Assembly (NCBI GenBank): GCA_900169235.1
Contig: FWCC01000265.1
Location: forward strand, 62,001-126,000
Source: Zarea fungicola
Taxonomy: Eukaryota; Ascomycota; Sordariomycetes; Hypocreales; Cordycipitaceae
Length of the DNA stretch: 64,000 bases
Reading direction: 5' to 3'
The notes beneath the pieces were generated by a model. That model did not search any database. It was not told the DNA's origin and saw only the letters and a program-made list of their open reading frames with translations. This document shows, in pieces, positions 54,162 to 64,000 of this stretch; positions within the stretch are counted from its first letter, which is position 1; the number at the start of each line of letters is the position of its first letter. The translations under genes and the position numbers were made by a program.

Positions 54162-55819
54162 ATGTCTGAATTCTCAGGCAATCCGGGCTTCCGGCAGCTA
54201 CATGCCCAGATGACCGAGTTGCAAATGCTTACGCCGGCCAGCGCCAGGCCAAACACCTCTGACGACATCGAGCGGCTGCTGTCGTCGTCCTTTTATCCGG
54301 GCGCAAGTCCAGAATATAGTCGCCATGCCCCAGTGAGTGTGCTCTACAATCTGCTTTGACTCGACTTTTTGCCACCGGCTAACCCAAGGTAGACGCCATC
54401 CAACAGTATCGGATCTACCGAGGATGCTGTCGAGCTGCTATCGTATGCGCAACACACCGTACACAGTCAACAAGAAACAGAATACACTACAACGATAAAT
54501 AACAAAAATGATACGGATAAAAATATAAAGAATAACAAAAAGTCAAACACGGGCACGAAGAGGAAAGCTGATACAGAGGATAATGGCGAGCCAGGAGAGG
54601 TAAGGATGACACCCTCTTCCTTTTACAAATCCACCAGGCTGACTCCTGATTCCCCCAGCGCCGTCGAAAGCAGATCCGCGAAGCGCAGCGTGCATACCGG
54701 CAGCGAAAGATTTCACAAACCGCCTTCCTCGAGGAGAGGGTCAAGCAGCTCGAGGGCGCCATTGAGAATATGAGCTCCGTCGTACTGTCCTTTAGCGAGG
54801 AGCTCATCGGCTCCAACATACTCTCCTCCCAGAGCGAGCTCACGGGCCGCCTCCGCGACGCCCTCGCCACATGCCTCACGCTGGTGCGGGAGACGGGCTC
54901 CAGCGCCCTGGAGGAGCCGACAGACATTGCCGAAATGGCCGCCAGGTCACCGCGCCTCACGGCCACGACGTCTCTGCTGCCGTCGATCCCGCCGTCGATC
55001 CACGGGGGCAGGCCGCCAAGCATCAAAAGCGTCTTTGGCAACAAGCCATACCCTGACATGAACACGAGCATGACCGTCGCCGCCTTCATGGACATGGTCG
55101 CCACCTCGGCCGTCTACTACGGCTACCTGGCCCTCGCGGACCCGACCCTCTCGACTATGCGCCTGTACCGCCACTTTGGGCTCCCGCTGCAGCTCATGGA
55201 CCGCGACAAGCTCCTCTCGTACTTTTCCGCCCTCTTCCAGGCCCGCCTCTCCCGCACGCGCCTGTGCGACTTCCCCAACAAGCCCGGCATGCCCTTCTTC
55301 AGCATCGGCGGCGCCGGCACGCACTATTCTCCCGCGCTGTCCACTGCCACCGCTTCGAGTGGTAGTGGTGGTAGGGCGACAGCGGCGGCGCCACTGTCGC
55401 TACCGTGGGCAAATACAGCCGATCAGTGCTCTACTTGGTCGCCGCGCAACAACTCCTGGACGATCCCCATGGACACGTCCAACGTGCCGGCCAACCTGCA
55501 GGATAGGTTCGAGGGCGACTGGTTCGACATGCAGGACCTGGAGCTCTACCTTCTCGAGAGCGGCGTGAGTCTGCGCATGAAGCCGAATAACCAAACCAAG
55601 GGCGACATAAATGTGCCTTTATTTCTACGAGGTAAAAACCCCCACGCCCTCTTTCAGCATATATATCAATGCTTAAAATTATCTTGGCGCTAATCAATTT
55701 CTCCTTCTTTCTTCCTAGGCTTAATGGCAAATACGACATGTTTGGGCCAATCTCCAGGCTTTAGGCGTCATGATGTCGTGAGGGCACTTCAAGCCGCCAC
55801 GTGCCGGCCACAGGCGTAG
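54162..55819 (+). CDS. bZIP transcription factor
   Basis: Four exons, 54162-54332, 54393-54599, 54659-55631 and 55719-55819, encode 483 aa; all joins keep frame. Introns use GTGAGT, GTAAGG and GTAAAA donors. After a Ser/Thr-rich start and the stretch TPSNSIGSTEDAVELLSYAQ, exon 2 has an Asn/Lys-rich low-complexity segment. Exon 3 starts with the basic region RRRKQIREAQRAYRQRK followed by a leucine-zipper-like helix (LEERVKQLEGAIENM), at about residues 127-160. The C-terminal two thirds form the regulatory part found in many fungal bZIP proteins, with no second domain recognised. Nuclear DNA-binding regulator; the basic region (AQRAYRQRK) is of the fungal Yap-like type, but targets are unknown. 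The long upstream open frame from 53907 was not used because the conserved part begins at MSEF. Confidence 0.87.
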
Positions 55820-56095
55820 TCCCTCGTATTAGCTTCAGTGCCGAAAGTGTGAATTTAGTGATATAATAACTGCAAGCGTACAATGTCTAACGAATTTATA
55901 TTGAATATTATTTCTACCGTCAATTACAGGTTACACCTGGTTCACGAGGCTGCTGTGACCCTTGCATTCAACCTTGGCGTCACCTGACGACAGAGTCTCC
56001 ATCAATTGGATCGTAAGAAAGTGACTGCCTAAAACAAGAAACCATATCAAGACCTCGGTTACTCAATCACGCCTCTCTTAGCCAACAGAAATTAA
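55820..56095. other. Short spacer between the bZIP and ankyrin genes
   Basis: A 276-bp AT-rich spacer between two plus-strand genes. It holds the bZIP 3' end and the promoter of the ankyrin gene. The two genes are tandem but nothing shows a shared function. Confidence 0.5.
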
Positions 56096-58123
56096 ATGTT
56101 CCAATACCTTTTCAAAACTCTGACCCCTTCCAACCCAGCTAGCGAGCAATCCAGGCTTACGAACCTACCACCTGAGCTTCTACTCAATATTGCAACTTTC
56201 TGCGGAACCTCTAGAAATGTCGCCGCATTGGTCCGCACATGTCGCTGGACTCACCAAGTTTTGGATAACTTTTTATACGTGGTCAAGTTTCAAGATAAAC
56301 TGAGATGTTGTGACTGTGACAATGACTCGGACTGTTACTTGGGCTATCTGATGAGATGCTGTAAACTTGACAGTGACTCGGACCGTTGCTTGGGCTATCC
56401 GATGAGATGGGCCGTTGTCAAACCCGAACGCCTGCCAACAATGGTCAAGTGGTACAAGTACATCGCCGCCGCCGAGCACGAGACTCAACACGGTTCCGTC
56501 TCCTCTGGGCCTTCAGCGAAACAGTCCACCATGGCAGCCATTCTGACCATGGCTGTCCGGGCAGGAAACGACGCCGCCGCCGATTGGCTGCTCGACCACG
56601 GCGCGTTTACAGAGGACCCAAATGACACGGGATGGACACTGCTCATGACGGCGCTCGAAAACAAAAACGTCCGCCTCGCCAAACGCCTGATTGAGCACGG
56701 CGCAGACGTATCCGCGGGCATGCTCTTTGCCGCGCCGTGCATCAAGCTGGCGTGCCAGATCGGTGACTGCGCTGCCGAGGTTGTCGACATGATTCTGGAG
56801 CGCGGCGCAGAGAACTACCCCGGCAGCCCCTGGAAGTTCACACCACTCGACACCGGCGCCGTCAACGCAACGGTATGCGCCGGCTCTGTGCGTCTGCTGC
56901 AGCTCTTCATCGACCGCGGCGTCGATGTGACGGGCCATCTTCGCCATGAACGCATAATGGCGGATATGCCCGCGGCAATGAGCGCGCAGCAGTGCGAGGC
57001 GCTCGTGTTTCTTCTGAAGAGGGGGTATTACCCGGCTTGGGACTCCGAGGACGGCAGGTATCTGCTGGAGGAGTTTTGCATGGGTGGCAAACCGGACTAT
57101 CTGCGGTGCTTCTTTGAGCACACCGCCTTGACGCCCGAGACTAGGCATCCCCGTTACGGTTCGATGCTGCACTGCAACCTGGAAATGCACGGATCCATTC
57201 TGGTGACCAAGCTGCTCATCGATCAGGGCGCCGATGTAAATAGCCGTGGCAGGGACAACGAGACCGCCCTCGCCAGGGCCATCAAGCTCTTCACATACCC
57301 AAAGAGCCGCAACGACCGCTTGGACTTGCTCCTGGCGGCCGGTGCGGACGTCAATCGCTGCTTTGATGCCGTGGAGCTTGCCATATCACCGCGATTTTAT
57401 CAATGTCTCCCGGCTCTAATACGTGCCGGCGCGGACTTGTCCCGGACGATTACGGCAAGGGGGCGGCGCACAACGCTTCTCATACATGCCATTTCCGAGA
57501 AGAGCGATTTTTCTGTAATTAGGATGATTCTGGAGACATCCCCAGACACTCTGGGTGCAGAAAGCGACGACGGCCGCGTAGCGTTGGAGTATGCCATCAC
57601 CTCTGGCCATGTTGGTGCTGTATGTGTGCTGCTGGCGCACGGTGCCAGCGTTCAGCGCAGGACGAAACAGGGCCTGTCAATGCTTTCTCTGGCCGCGCAG
57701 TCCTCCGAGAGGAAGTGTATGGCAGTATTGATCCGCCAAGGTGGTGCCAATGTGAATGCCCGTGATGAGAGTGATGACGGGTGGTATCCGCTTATGCACG
57801 CAGTACAGGCCGGCGATGTTCGCGTCGTACTGTATCTGCTTGACCGCGGCGCTGATACTAGCCTACGTGATCATCATGGCAGAGATGTCGAAGAGCTCTT
57901 ACGGGGTCCAAACATAGATGTAGATCTAAAACAAGCCTTTTACGTGAGAAAGACTGAAGGAGTAAGGGGCATGCTTCGCCGTCGCACTGCAAGGCTTATT
58001 GAAGAGCTCAGCAAGTATTACGTCGGTTTCATTGTTCTTGCAATTACTGTCTTGCTGCAGCTCGTGTTTATAAACGAGCTGCATCGTCAAATACCTGACA
58101 CGATGCGGTTGTTTCACACCTGA
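56096..58123 (+). CDS. F-box-like/ankyrin-repeat protein with a C-terminal membrane segment
   Basis: Single exon, 675 aa. Residues about 20-60 (LTNLPPELLLNIATFCGTSRNVAALVRTCRWTHQ in parts) look like an F-box. A 17-residue Cys/Asp-rich unit is duplicated at about 70-102. From about 140 to 620 there are about twelve ankyrin-type repeats, including AADWLLDHGAFTEDPNDTGW, LAKRLIEHGADVSAG, LLIDQGADVNSRGRDNETAL and YLLDRGADTSLRDHHG. Near the end a hydrophobic stretch (VGFIVLAITVLLQLVFI) could be a membrane anchor. In fungi such proteins are often rapidly evolving and of unknown role; a ubiquitin-ligase adaptor is possible if the F-box is real. The membrane segment would be an odd companion for that. 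Confidence 0.85.
   Translation: MFQYLFKTLTPSNPASEQSRLTNLPPELLLNIATFCGTSRNVAALVRTCRWTHQVLDNFLYVVKFQDKLRCCDCDNDSDCYLGYLMRCCKLDSDSDRCLGYPMRWAVVKPERLPTMVKWYKYIAAAEHETQHGSVSSGPSAKQSTMAAILTMAVRAGNDAAADWLLDHGAFTEDPNDTGWTLLMTALENKNVRLAKRLIEHGADVSAGMLFAAPCIKLACQIGDCAAEVVDMILERGAENYPGSPWKFTPLDTGAVNATVCAGSVRLLQLFIDRGVDVTGHLRHERIMADMPAAMSAQQCEALVFLLKRGYYPAWDSEDGRYLLEEFCMGGKPDYLRCFFEHTALTPETRHPRYGSMLHCNLEMHGSILVTKLLIDQGADVNSRGRDNETALARAIKLFTYPKSRNDRLDLLLAAGADVNRCFDAVELAISPRFYQCLPALIRAGADLSRTITARGRRTTLLIHAISEKSDFSVIRMILETSPDTLGAESDDGRVALEYAITSGHVGAVCVLLAHGASVQRRTKQGLSMLSLAAQSSERKCMAVLIRQGGANVNARDESDDGWYPLMHAVQAGDVRVVLYLLDRGADTSLRDHHGRDVEELLRGPNIDVDLKQAFYVRKTEGVRGMLRRRTARLIEELSKYYVGFIVLAITVLLQLVFINELHRQIPDTMRLFHT
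56302..56403 (+). repeat. 51-bp tandem duplication inside the ankyrin-protein gene
   Basis: Two adjacent 51-bp units, both starting at GAGATG and ending before a third GAGATG, encode two 17-residue copies: one ending CYLGYLM, the next ending RCLGYPM. They differ at about ten bases. In frame. Confidence 0.85.
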
Positions 58124-59490
58124 AATCTGGTACAGGAATGCGGTTACGGTTGGGATTACTTTCAAGTAGTGCCCAGTCGCTGCATTTCCGTACCCGCACG
58201 TGGCCTTGAAGAAGACATTGCGATTTGTTTTATGTCATTCAATAGGGCTATGATTGTATTCTGACCCCAAAAAGAGTCCACAAGATTTGCGAATGTCAAG
58301 GGGAGAGACACATTAATGGCATGGAAATCATGTATATAATAAACCACATTTTACCAGTGTTCATCCAGCAGTCAGCATAACCCCTACTAATGCACAAAAG
58401 AGACTGAGTATCTCGAAGTCTTAACACATACCTATGCACAGCTTTATTATTGACTTAGAAGACAGGCCCAAAAGGCCAGGTATGCCTGCTGTGCCTGTTG
58501 TGCCTTCTGCCACAGGCCATGACTCCAGTGTAGACGTAGGTAATGATGTATATGGCAATGTTTGGTATCCTAGACAAAAATCATGCTATGTACAATGCTG
58601 AACAGCCAAAAAGAAACGGCAAGCCTAACAACTTCCCCCCGTCCCTCCCTCCTTACCTCCTCTTTATGCATAAGTTTCTGGTCCTCCTGTACTGCTCGTT
58701 TCCAACCTTTCCAAGTCCTTAAAATAATAACAAAACAACCCCCCCCCCCCCCGGTAAAAGAACAGTAAAAAATAAAGGGCGAGCAAACAGCAAGACTATT
58801 AGTGGTACAACGGTGATTGCAAACCATTCCTTGTTCAAAGAAAAGGCAAAGTTCACCAGATTGGTATAATTGGGCGTAAAATCAGTTTGGCCTGGCTGAG
58901 TCTAGTGCCTGAAAGAAGAAAAACTGTCGTCATGAACCTTTGCTGCAGAAAAAAGGTTGTTTCCAGTTCCATAACAACATATGGTAAAATGATTGGTATT
59001 GGTATCGAGTACAAGTTCTGCTTTGACGGTAGCTTCGTGAGACTCTGAGTTTATCAAGAAACCGAAAGCAGGTCGACCAAAAAAAGATGGAAAATGGTTG
59101 ATCGACAAATGGCTAGTATTAAAAAACAGATAGGGTTTGTTGGTTATACGGTCCACTTAAAGAGTGAAGAAGCATGGCCGTAGACCGTATAAATGCAAGA
59201 ATTGTTGTGCAAAAAAACAATCAAGGGTTCAACTGCCCTGTGACTGTTCATACCCCGTGGGATAGGCTGTGTAAAGGATTGCAAGTTGGTGAAAAATGTT
59301 TGAGATGAAAGAATGGGCCACACCGGGCTCATCTAAGCATTTTGGTTGCAACAGCTTTAGAGGACGGCCGATGGGATAAAAAGCATGCCCTTCCTTCATC
59401 TTTTGATGCTTTATTGCAAATGTCATTTCATCATGTTCTACTCGCGATCGCCGTCTAAGAAAGCCCCATTGTTAGCGCAGTGCTTTGCCG
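58124..59490. other. Spacer between convergent genes
   Basis: The 1.4 kb spacer has the 3' ends of the ankyrin and coiled-coil genes. A homopolymer of 14 C lies at 58739-58752. No gene is seen. Confidence 0.5.
58739..58752. repeat. C14 homopolymer
   Basis: Fourteen consecutive C on the plus strand, in non-coding DNA between convergent genes. Confidence 0.9.
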
Positions 59491-60632
59491 TCACTGGTAG
59501 TCGCGCTCGGTGACGATGTGGTATTCACCTTCACTGCCACCTGGGGTTGGAGGCATGTTGCCAGCGCTAGGAGCTTGCTGAGGTGTACGGGCCGTGCCAG
59601 GGCGTGAACGGGCTTTGGTGTCGTCCTTTGCTGGCGTAGGAACATGGCTCGATGTCTGCTGCTGGGTGTTGGAGGAAGCGGTGCCGCCTCGCTGGCTGTT
59701 CTTTAGAAGAGCTTCCATTTCGCGGAGGCGAGCCTCGAGGGAAGCGAGCTCCATTGTGTTGCGGTTAACCTTGGCTCTCCTATGTTTGCATTGTTAGACG
59801 CATGTTCCTTTGCACCAGAATGGGGGGAGGAAGAGGTTTGTACTGACCTGTTGTCGACTTGCTGATCGAGATCAGAGACGGAGTTGTCAATGCGGAAAAT
59901 GTCCATTAGCTCATCAGAAAAGGAGCGGGCGATGGTCCTGTTTTCCGAGTTGATTGTTAGTCGTCGCTGCAGCCTCTGCGTTTGTGTCTGCGCCTCCCCC
60001 TGCTGCTGGTGGTTCTGTTGCTGTTGCATTGCGAAGGGTGTGGTGTGGTTGTGAGAAAGGATGATGCTGGGTCGGATATCTCAAGGCCGTATTGATATGA
60101 CTGTCAAGAGTAACAACAAGATGGCCGAGTAGATGAGCTTTGTAGTGGATGGAGAAGGGGAAGTGAGATTGCCAGCAAGGCAGTTGGAATATAATAAACA
60201 GAAGACGGGAGAGCAGCAACCTGTGCATTCTCCACATGGGGTGGATGGTAGGATAGGCATCAAGTCTCGAACCAAGGCAGGTGGTATCATGGTACCAGGA
60301 TGCTGGGTGAGATGACTGTATTTTGGGGTTGTATCAGGTACTCGCGTCGAGCCGGTGGCCAGGAATGAAAAGAGGTACCAGAGGTTTCCTTTTTGGAACA
60401 GCAACGGTGCGGGTGCCTGTAGTAAGACCATGGAAAGTGGTTTCGTACCCAGAGGTACCTATATCTACCCAGAATAGACCCCAGCAGCAGAGGGGAAGCA
60501 AGACACAAACAAAATAGAAACAGAAACAGAAAATGCCAATACTTACGACAGAGGTCGGCGACTGCTGGTGGCCTGCCATTCGCGGTCAAGCTCTTCGTCG
60601 GTATATTCGCGTTCGACTCTGGTCGCGTCCAT
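59491..60632 (-). CDS. Unidentified small coiled-coil protein (about 197 aa)
   Basis: Proposed exons on the minus strand, 60547-60632, 59848-60066 and 59491-59779, encode 197 aa in one frame. Exon 1 begins MDATRVEREYTDEELDREWQ. The second exon has a Gln/His-rich start and then the gene-like stretch RRLTINSENRTIARSFSDEL, continuing to DLDQQVDN. The third continues with MELASLEARLREMEALLK, a coiled coil, then a Ser/Pro/Thr-rich tail ending EYHIVTERDYQ. The second intron (GTCAGT to TAG) is secure. The first is 480 nt, long for this genome, with a GTAAGT donor but an acceptor chosen by frame, so the start could instead be the ATG at 60029. I do not recognise the family. Confidence 0.6.
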
Positions 60633-63578
60633 TGTGTAGAGTACTGAGGACGGCACGAAGGTGCTGTGTATGTTTCAATTTGTATATTGTGATTTATTTT
60701 TGTTGTTTTATTGCTCGCGTGGTATTCAAGTCGTCTCTTAGCAGCGTTTGTCGAGAGACCGTCTCGGAAGGGGTGAAGCTATGACGTCGGGGGTGCAAGT
60801 TTGTATGTGGGTATCAAATTTAATAAAAGGGGTGCTTTTGTTGCAGGTATATGTGTAGATGCGGCTTTCGTGATGTGTTGCAACGTCGAATATAGACAAA
60901 ATTGTATTTCTCGGCGTAGAGAATTGAAAAGAGGTATACGTGAGGAGGAGGAGGAGAAAGAAGGGGAAACTTTAGACTAGATTGCGAGAAGAGGACGACA
61001 TGAGTCGAGGCGGTTGAGTTTGGTCGGTGTGATGGATTGCCGAGAGGGGGCGGGCGGCCATTCAATCTTAATATGGGAGGAGATTAAATTCAAATTTCGC
61101 CAGTTAGCTCTGGCAGGGGTCGGTCTGCTGGATGGGCAGAGGGGGATCCGATGGGCTTCACTGGCAGCTGGGTACATTGGTCAGGGCTGAGCTTATCAGT
61201 TCACGGCCAAAGTGTTCAAGGGAGCAAGCCACAGTCTGTATTTAGTTGCTCATTCGGACGAGTGTGTGTCAATGATCCTCATCCGCTGATAGTGTGTCAC
61301 CGTGTATAAGAAGCCAATACAATACGTGTGAGAAGGTTGATGGCGTTTGCATTTCAAAGTGGCTGCAGCTGCAGGTGCGGCTTTCCAATGAGGAGCAAGG
61401 CCCTGTCCACTAAAAAGCTACTCGGACAGCAGACTCCCACTTCTCCTTGTGGGGAACTGGACAGGGGCAGTTAAAGTGCACCTGCGATGCCCCTCTGGCC
61501 TTGTACGGAGTAACAACAGTTCCTTCAACTTTTTGTCATTTTGGCAGGTATTATGGCTCTATATTCTCATGATTACTGCAACTCTATTTGACCCAACCAT
61601 CGTGATGTATCTGAAACACATGCTGCACCGTCATCTTCTTCCCCGCCAAGTTGAGAATAATGACTGACTTGTTCACAGGAGACCCCTTTGGGTCCAGCCT
61701 TACCCATGGGTGTGGGCTAGCTGTCATGGTACTGGTTCATGTGCTCTGTGTCTGTACAATGGTGCTTGCCCAGCGTGCTCAGTAATATTATTAGACTAGC
61801 TCGCCATAGTTCAGACTTCAGAGTTGCATGCCGACGCGCCATGTGCACATATGCCGCTAGCCAATATTGCTTTGTCTTGGACCTGACTAGCCTATCATCT
61901 ATCTCTGATCAACGCCCAAGGGGTATGCATGGATCAGCCTCGGCGCCGACCTACTGGGCATATTGCTACGCAAATCATATCTGGCAGCTCGAGGCTGGAT
62001 TCCAGCGCGTAGAGATTGCTTTGTATTGTCCAAAACGCAGCAAATTTCCGTTCCGTATTCAAATACAGCTCATTTAAGTCAGCTACGAACAAGTTAACAG
62101 CCTATCACTAGTAACTCCTAGGTAGTTAGCTGGTCGGTGATTGTTCGTACAAACTGGATACCCTACCCCAGCTGCTGCAATTTAATCCACCCCTACCCGC
62201 CGCTACATTGTACGGGTTATGCCAGCCCGAAACGGCCAAAGCTCCATACAAGCACGACAAAATCTAGCTATTCTGGCCTATATTAATCTGACTGGCTTGT
62301 TTTATTACTCCGACAGAAAGTGAAAACAACAGTAACTCTCAAAAGATGCCCCATGTATTTCGTATGAGCTTGTTATGTCCCTATCTGGGTAACTGTGCAC
62401 GCAGCTCTCCATCTACGCCATCTCTCTGCCAAATCAAAGTATGCAAATTAGCAACACAAATACCGACCAAACTCGGTAAAATGCGCCAAGGGAAAATGCA
62501 AACCGATGTAACACTGCCTCCTCCTGCACATCTCCCTGCTCGGTCGTGCCGCCGACTATCCGATCACTCTACCAGTGACCCCTTGGTTCCGGCTCTCAAG
62601 CCCAGCTTTGTTTCTCTGCAACCAACACTTTACAGAATAAGCAAAACCGCATTTGCGTGGTGACCCTTGCATCAAACCATAAGCAGGGTATAAATAGCCA
62701 CAGACGGCGTTCTGCTATGTTGCTTCCAGTGGCTGATTGTAAATATTGTAACTACTTGGTAGCTTGACCACCTAAAAATATGTCCTTCCAAGGGTAGTTT
62801 GCGCACCCCTTTTAATCCTGCCATGTCCTTCACCCACCCCTTTTCTACCCCTCGCCTTGTTATGCGATCCAATTCAGTGGTTCTGAAACCTCCGCATAAT
62901 AAACGTTTCTTTATCCAGTACATTAATTGCTGCCTTCAAAAGGGACTGGGCACATCTCATCTTATTTGAATTGGCCAATTCATGCACACATGAGAACCAA
63001 TGCAAAAGTCGTAAACGTCATTTTTGTAAAATTAATAGACTACAACCCAAACACGCCCAGGTACTCCAGCTCCTCGACTCTATCCGCTGAAAAGAAAAAC
63101 CAAGATAGATATATATCCAAAAACTCCCCGCTTCTTCTTTTTTTTTCTTCTTGTATCAAGCAGTTTCATCAAAAAGTATAAAAATAGATATTGGTACAAG
63201 AAAGTTATAAAAAAGGTTTTTGTTGAAGCAAGCCCGCTGTGCCATGAAAGAGAGCAATTCCAAAAAGAAAAAGAAAAAATTGAACAAGTTACATTTCAAC
63301 CCCCAACTCCCAATTTATCGTGCTCATAACAGCTTTCAATGCCTTCTGCCCGCTTCTGTTTTCGTATTCGCTTCCAATCTGCTCCCTTCGGCTGATCGGT
63401 ACATTGTGCGCAAACACCTGTAGTTGGTGCGCTTCATGCCAAACGCAAAATCTGCTTTTGCTTTCGGCTCGTTACGCAGTAGTAAAAACAGTACTGTGTG
63501 TGTCATTTGAGTAGTCGTCAAGAACGGGGGTGTTTCGGTTTCGTCATTTTCCGCTACAGCCGCCAGCGTACTCGAAAT
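60633..63578. other. Gene-poor spacer
   Basis: A 2.9 kb spacer between two minus-strand genes. It has the coiled-coil gene promoter at the left and the 3' region of the glycosyltransferase at the right. A TACGGAGTA site lies at 61504-61512. Open frames of about 100 codons at 61,739 and 62,346 show no family resemblance. Confidence 0.5.
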
Positions 63579-64000
63579 TTAGTCCTTCTTGAGCTCGGGA
63601 TACTTGACGGCACCACAGTTATCATGATCCTTGGCAAACTTCTTGATGCGCTCCAGCATCCATCCCGATTTCGGCTTCGGGTCCTCGCCGACGGATGGCT
63701 GTTTGCCAAAGCGCACCGCGGTCGAGGTAGAGCAGATGCCCTTGCCAAAGCGAAACTGCACACAGCCGCTGATGCTCTCGCAGGCGGCTCGGCAGTTTTC
63801 GAAGCTCTCCTGGGCTACCTTTTCCAGGTCGTTGTAGTCGCCTTGCTTCTTGAGGCGCTTCTCGTTGTCATCAAACTGCCGACTCGATTCGTCAAAGTAG
63901 TATGTGTCGTCGCTCATGTTGTCCCAGTCCTCGAGATCGTCGCGGAGCTTGGGCAGAATGATGTCGTAGAAGATGTCCTTGATTTGGACCGGTGCCTTGA
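63579..64000 (-). CDS. C-terminal part of a GT31-type glycosyltransferase (cut by the window edge)
   Basis: The frame enters from the right edge and ends with TAA at 63579-63581; 139 codons are visible. The sequence has IKDIFYDIILPKLR, then the Cys-rich segment FENCRAACESISGCVQFRF, then KGICSTSTAVRFGK and SGWMLERIKKF. This pattern resembles the Cys-rich C-terminal segment that I recall from fungal family 31 galactosyltransferase-like proteins of the Golgi. The catalytic domain with its DxD motif would lie outside the window. The short tail (GAVKYPELKKD) is the true C-terminus. Confidence 0.6.
   Translation of the reverse strand, partial: KAPVQIKDIFYDIILPKLRDDLEDWDNMSDDTYYFDESSRQFDDNEKRLKKQGDYNDLEKVAQESFENCRAACESISGCVQFRFGKGICSTSTAVRFGKQPSVGEDPKPKSGWMLERIKKFAKDHDNCGAVKYPELKKD

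Noticed and set aside
54900..55324. Minus-strand frames opposite the bZIP gene
   Set aside because: They are images of the GC-rich exon 3 of the bZIP gene, which has a clear basic region and consistent splicing.

Overview
The window is nuclear DNA of a filamentous ascomycete, most likely a Sordariomycete of the Hypocreales type. Genes have one to four short introns, mostly 45-130 nt, with GTAAGT-like donors, CTAAC/CTGAC branch points and CAG/TAG acceptors. Intergenic DNA is rich in pyrimidine tracts. The best-matching families (division 1 chitin synthase, Con-13, sedolisin tripeptidyl peptidase, PNP/NB-ARC/TPR STAND protein) are typical of such fungi. I saw no rRNA, tRNA, CRISPR array or intact transposon.

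Layout, left to right. 0-9 kb: C2H2 zinc-finger factor (+), unidentified 700-aa basic nuclear-type protein (-), coiled-coil golgin-like protein (+). 11-18.4 kb: NADP-isocitrate dehydrogenase with a mitochondrial leader (+), INO80 subunit Iec3 with a long Lys-Ala-Glu repeat (-), the SM protein Sly1 (-). 20-26 kb: a large PNUTS-type protein phosphatase 1 scaffold (+) convergent with translin (-). 28-30.5 kb: a secreted tripeptidyl peptidase (+). 31-35.5 kb: a small frameshifted ORF and a broken NLR-like gene with the order PNP phosphorylase, NB-ARC, TPR array. This is the most unusual locus of the window. 36.5-43.2 kb: chitin synthase (-) and a secreted Con-13-like protein (-). 43-46.8 kb: gene-poor DNA with remains of a decayed gene. 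46.8-53 kb: PRELI/MSF1 lipid-transfer protein (-), methionine aminopeptidase 2 (-), a P-loop kinase (+) divergent from it, and a peroxiredoxin-like protein (-). 54-60.7 kb: bZIP factor (+), F-box/ankyrin protein (+), small coiled-coil protein (-). Right edge: the C-terminal part of a GT31-type glycosyltransferase (-), cut by the window end.

Most genes are unlinked housekeeping functions: metabolism, trafficking, chromatin, RNA and protein processing, cell wall. There is no biosynthetic cluster. The accessory parts are the NLR locus with its neighbourhood (31-35.5 kb) and the decayed region at 44.7-45.7 kb. Gene models were made by hand from splice signals, reading-frame continuity and family resemblance, and all exon joins given were checked for frame.
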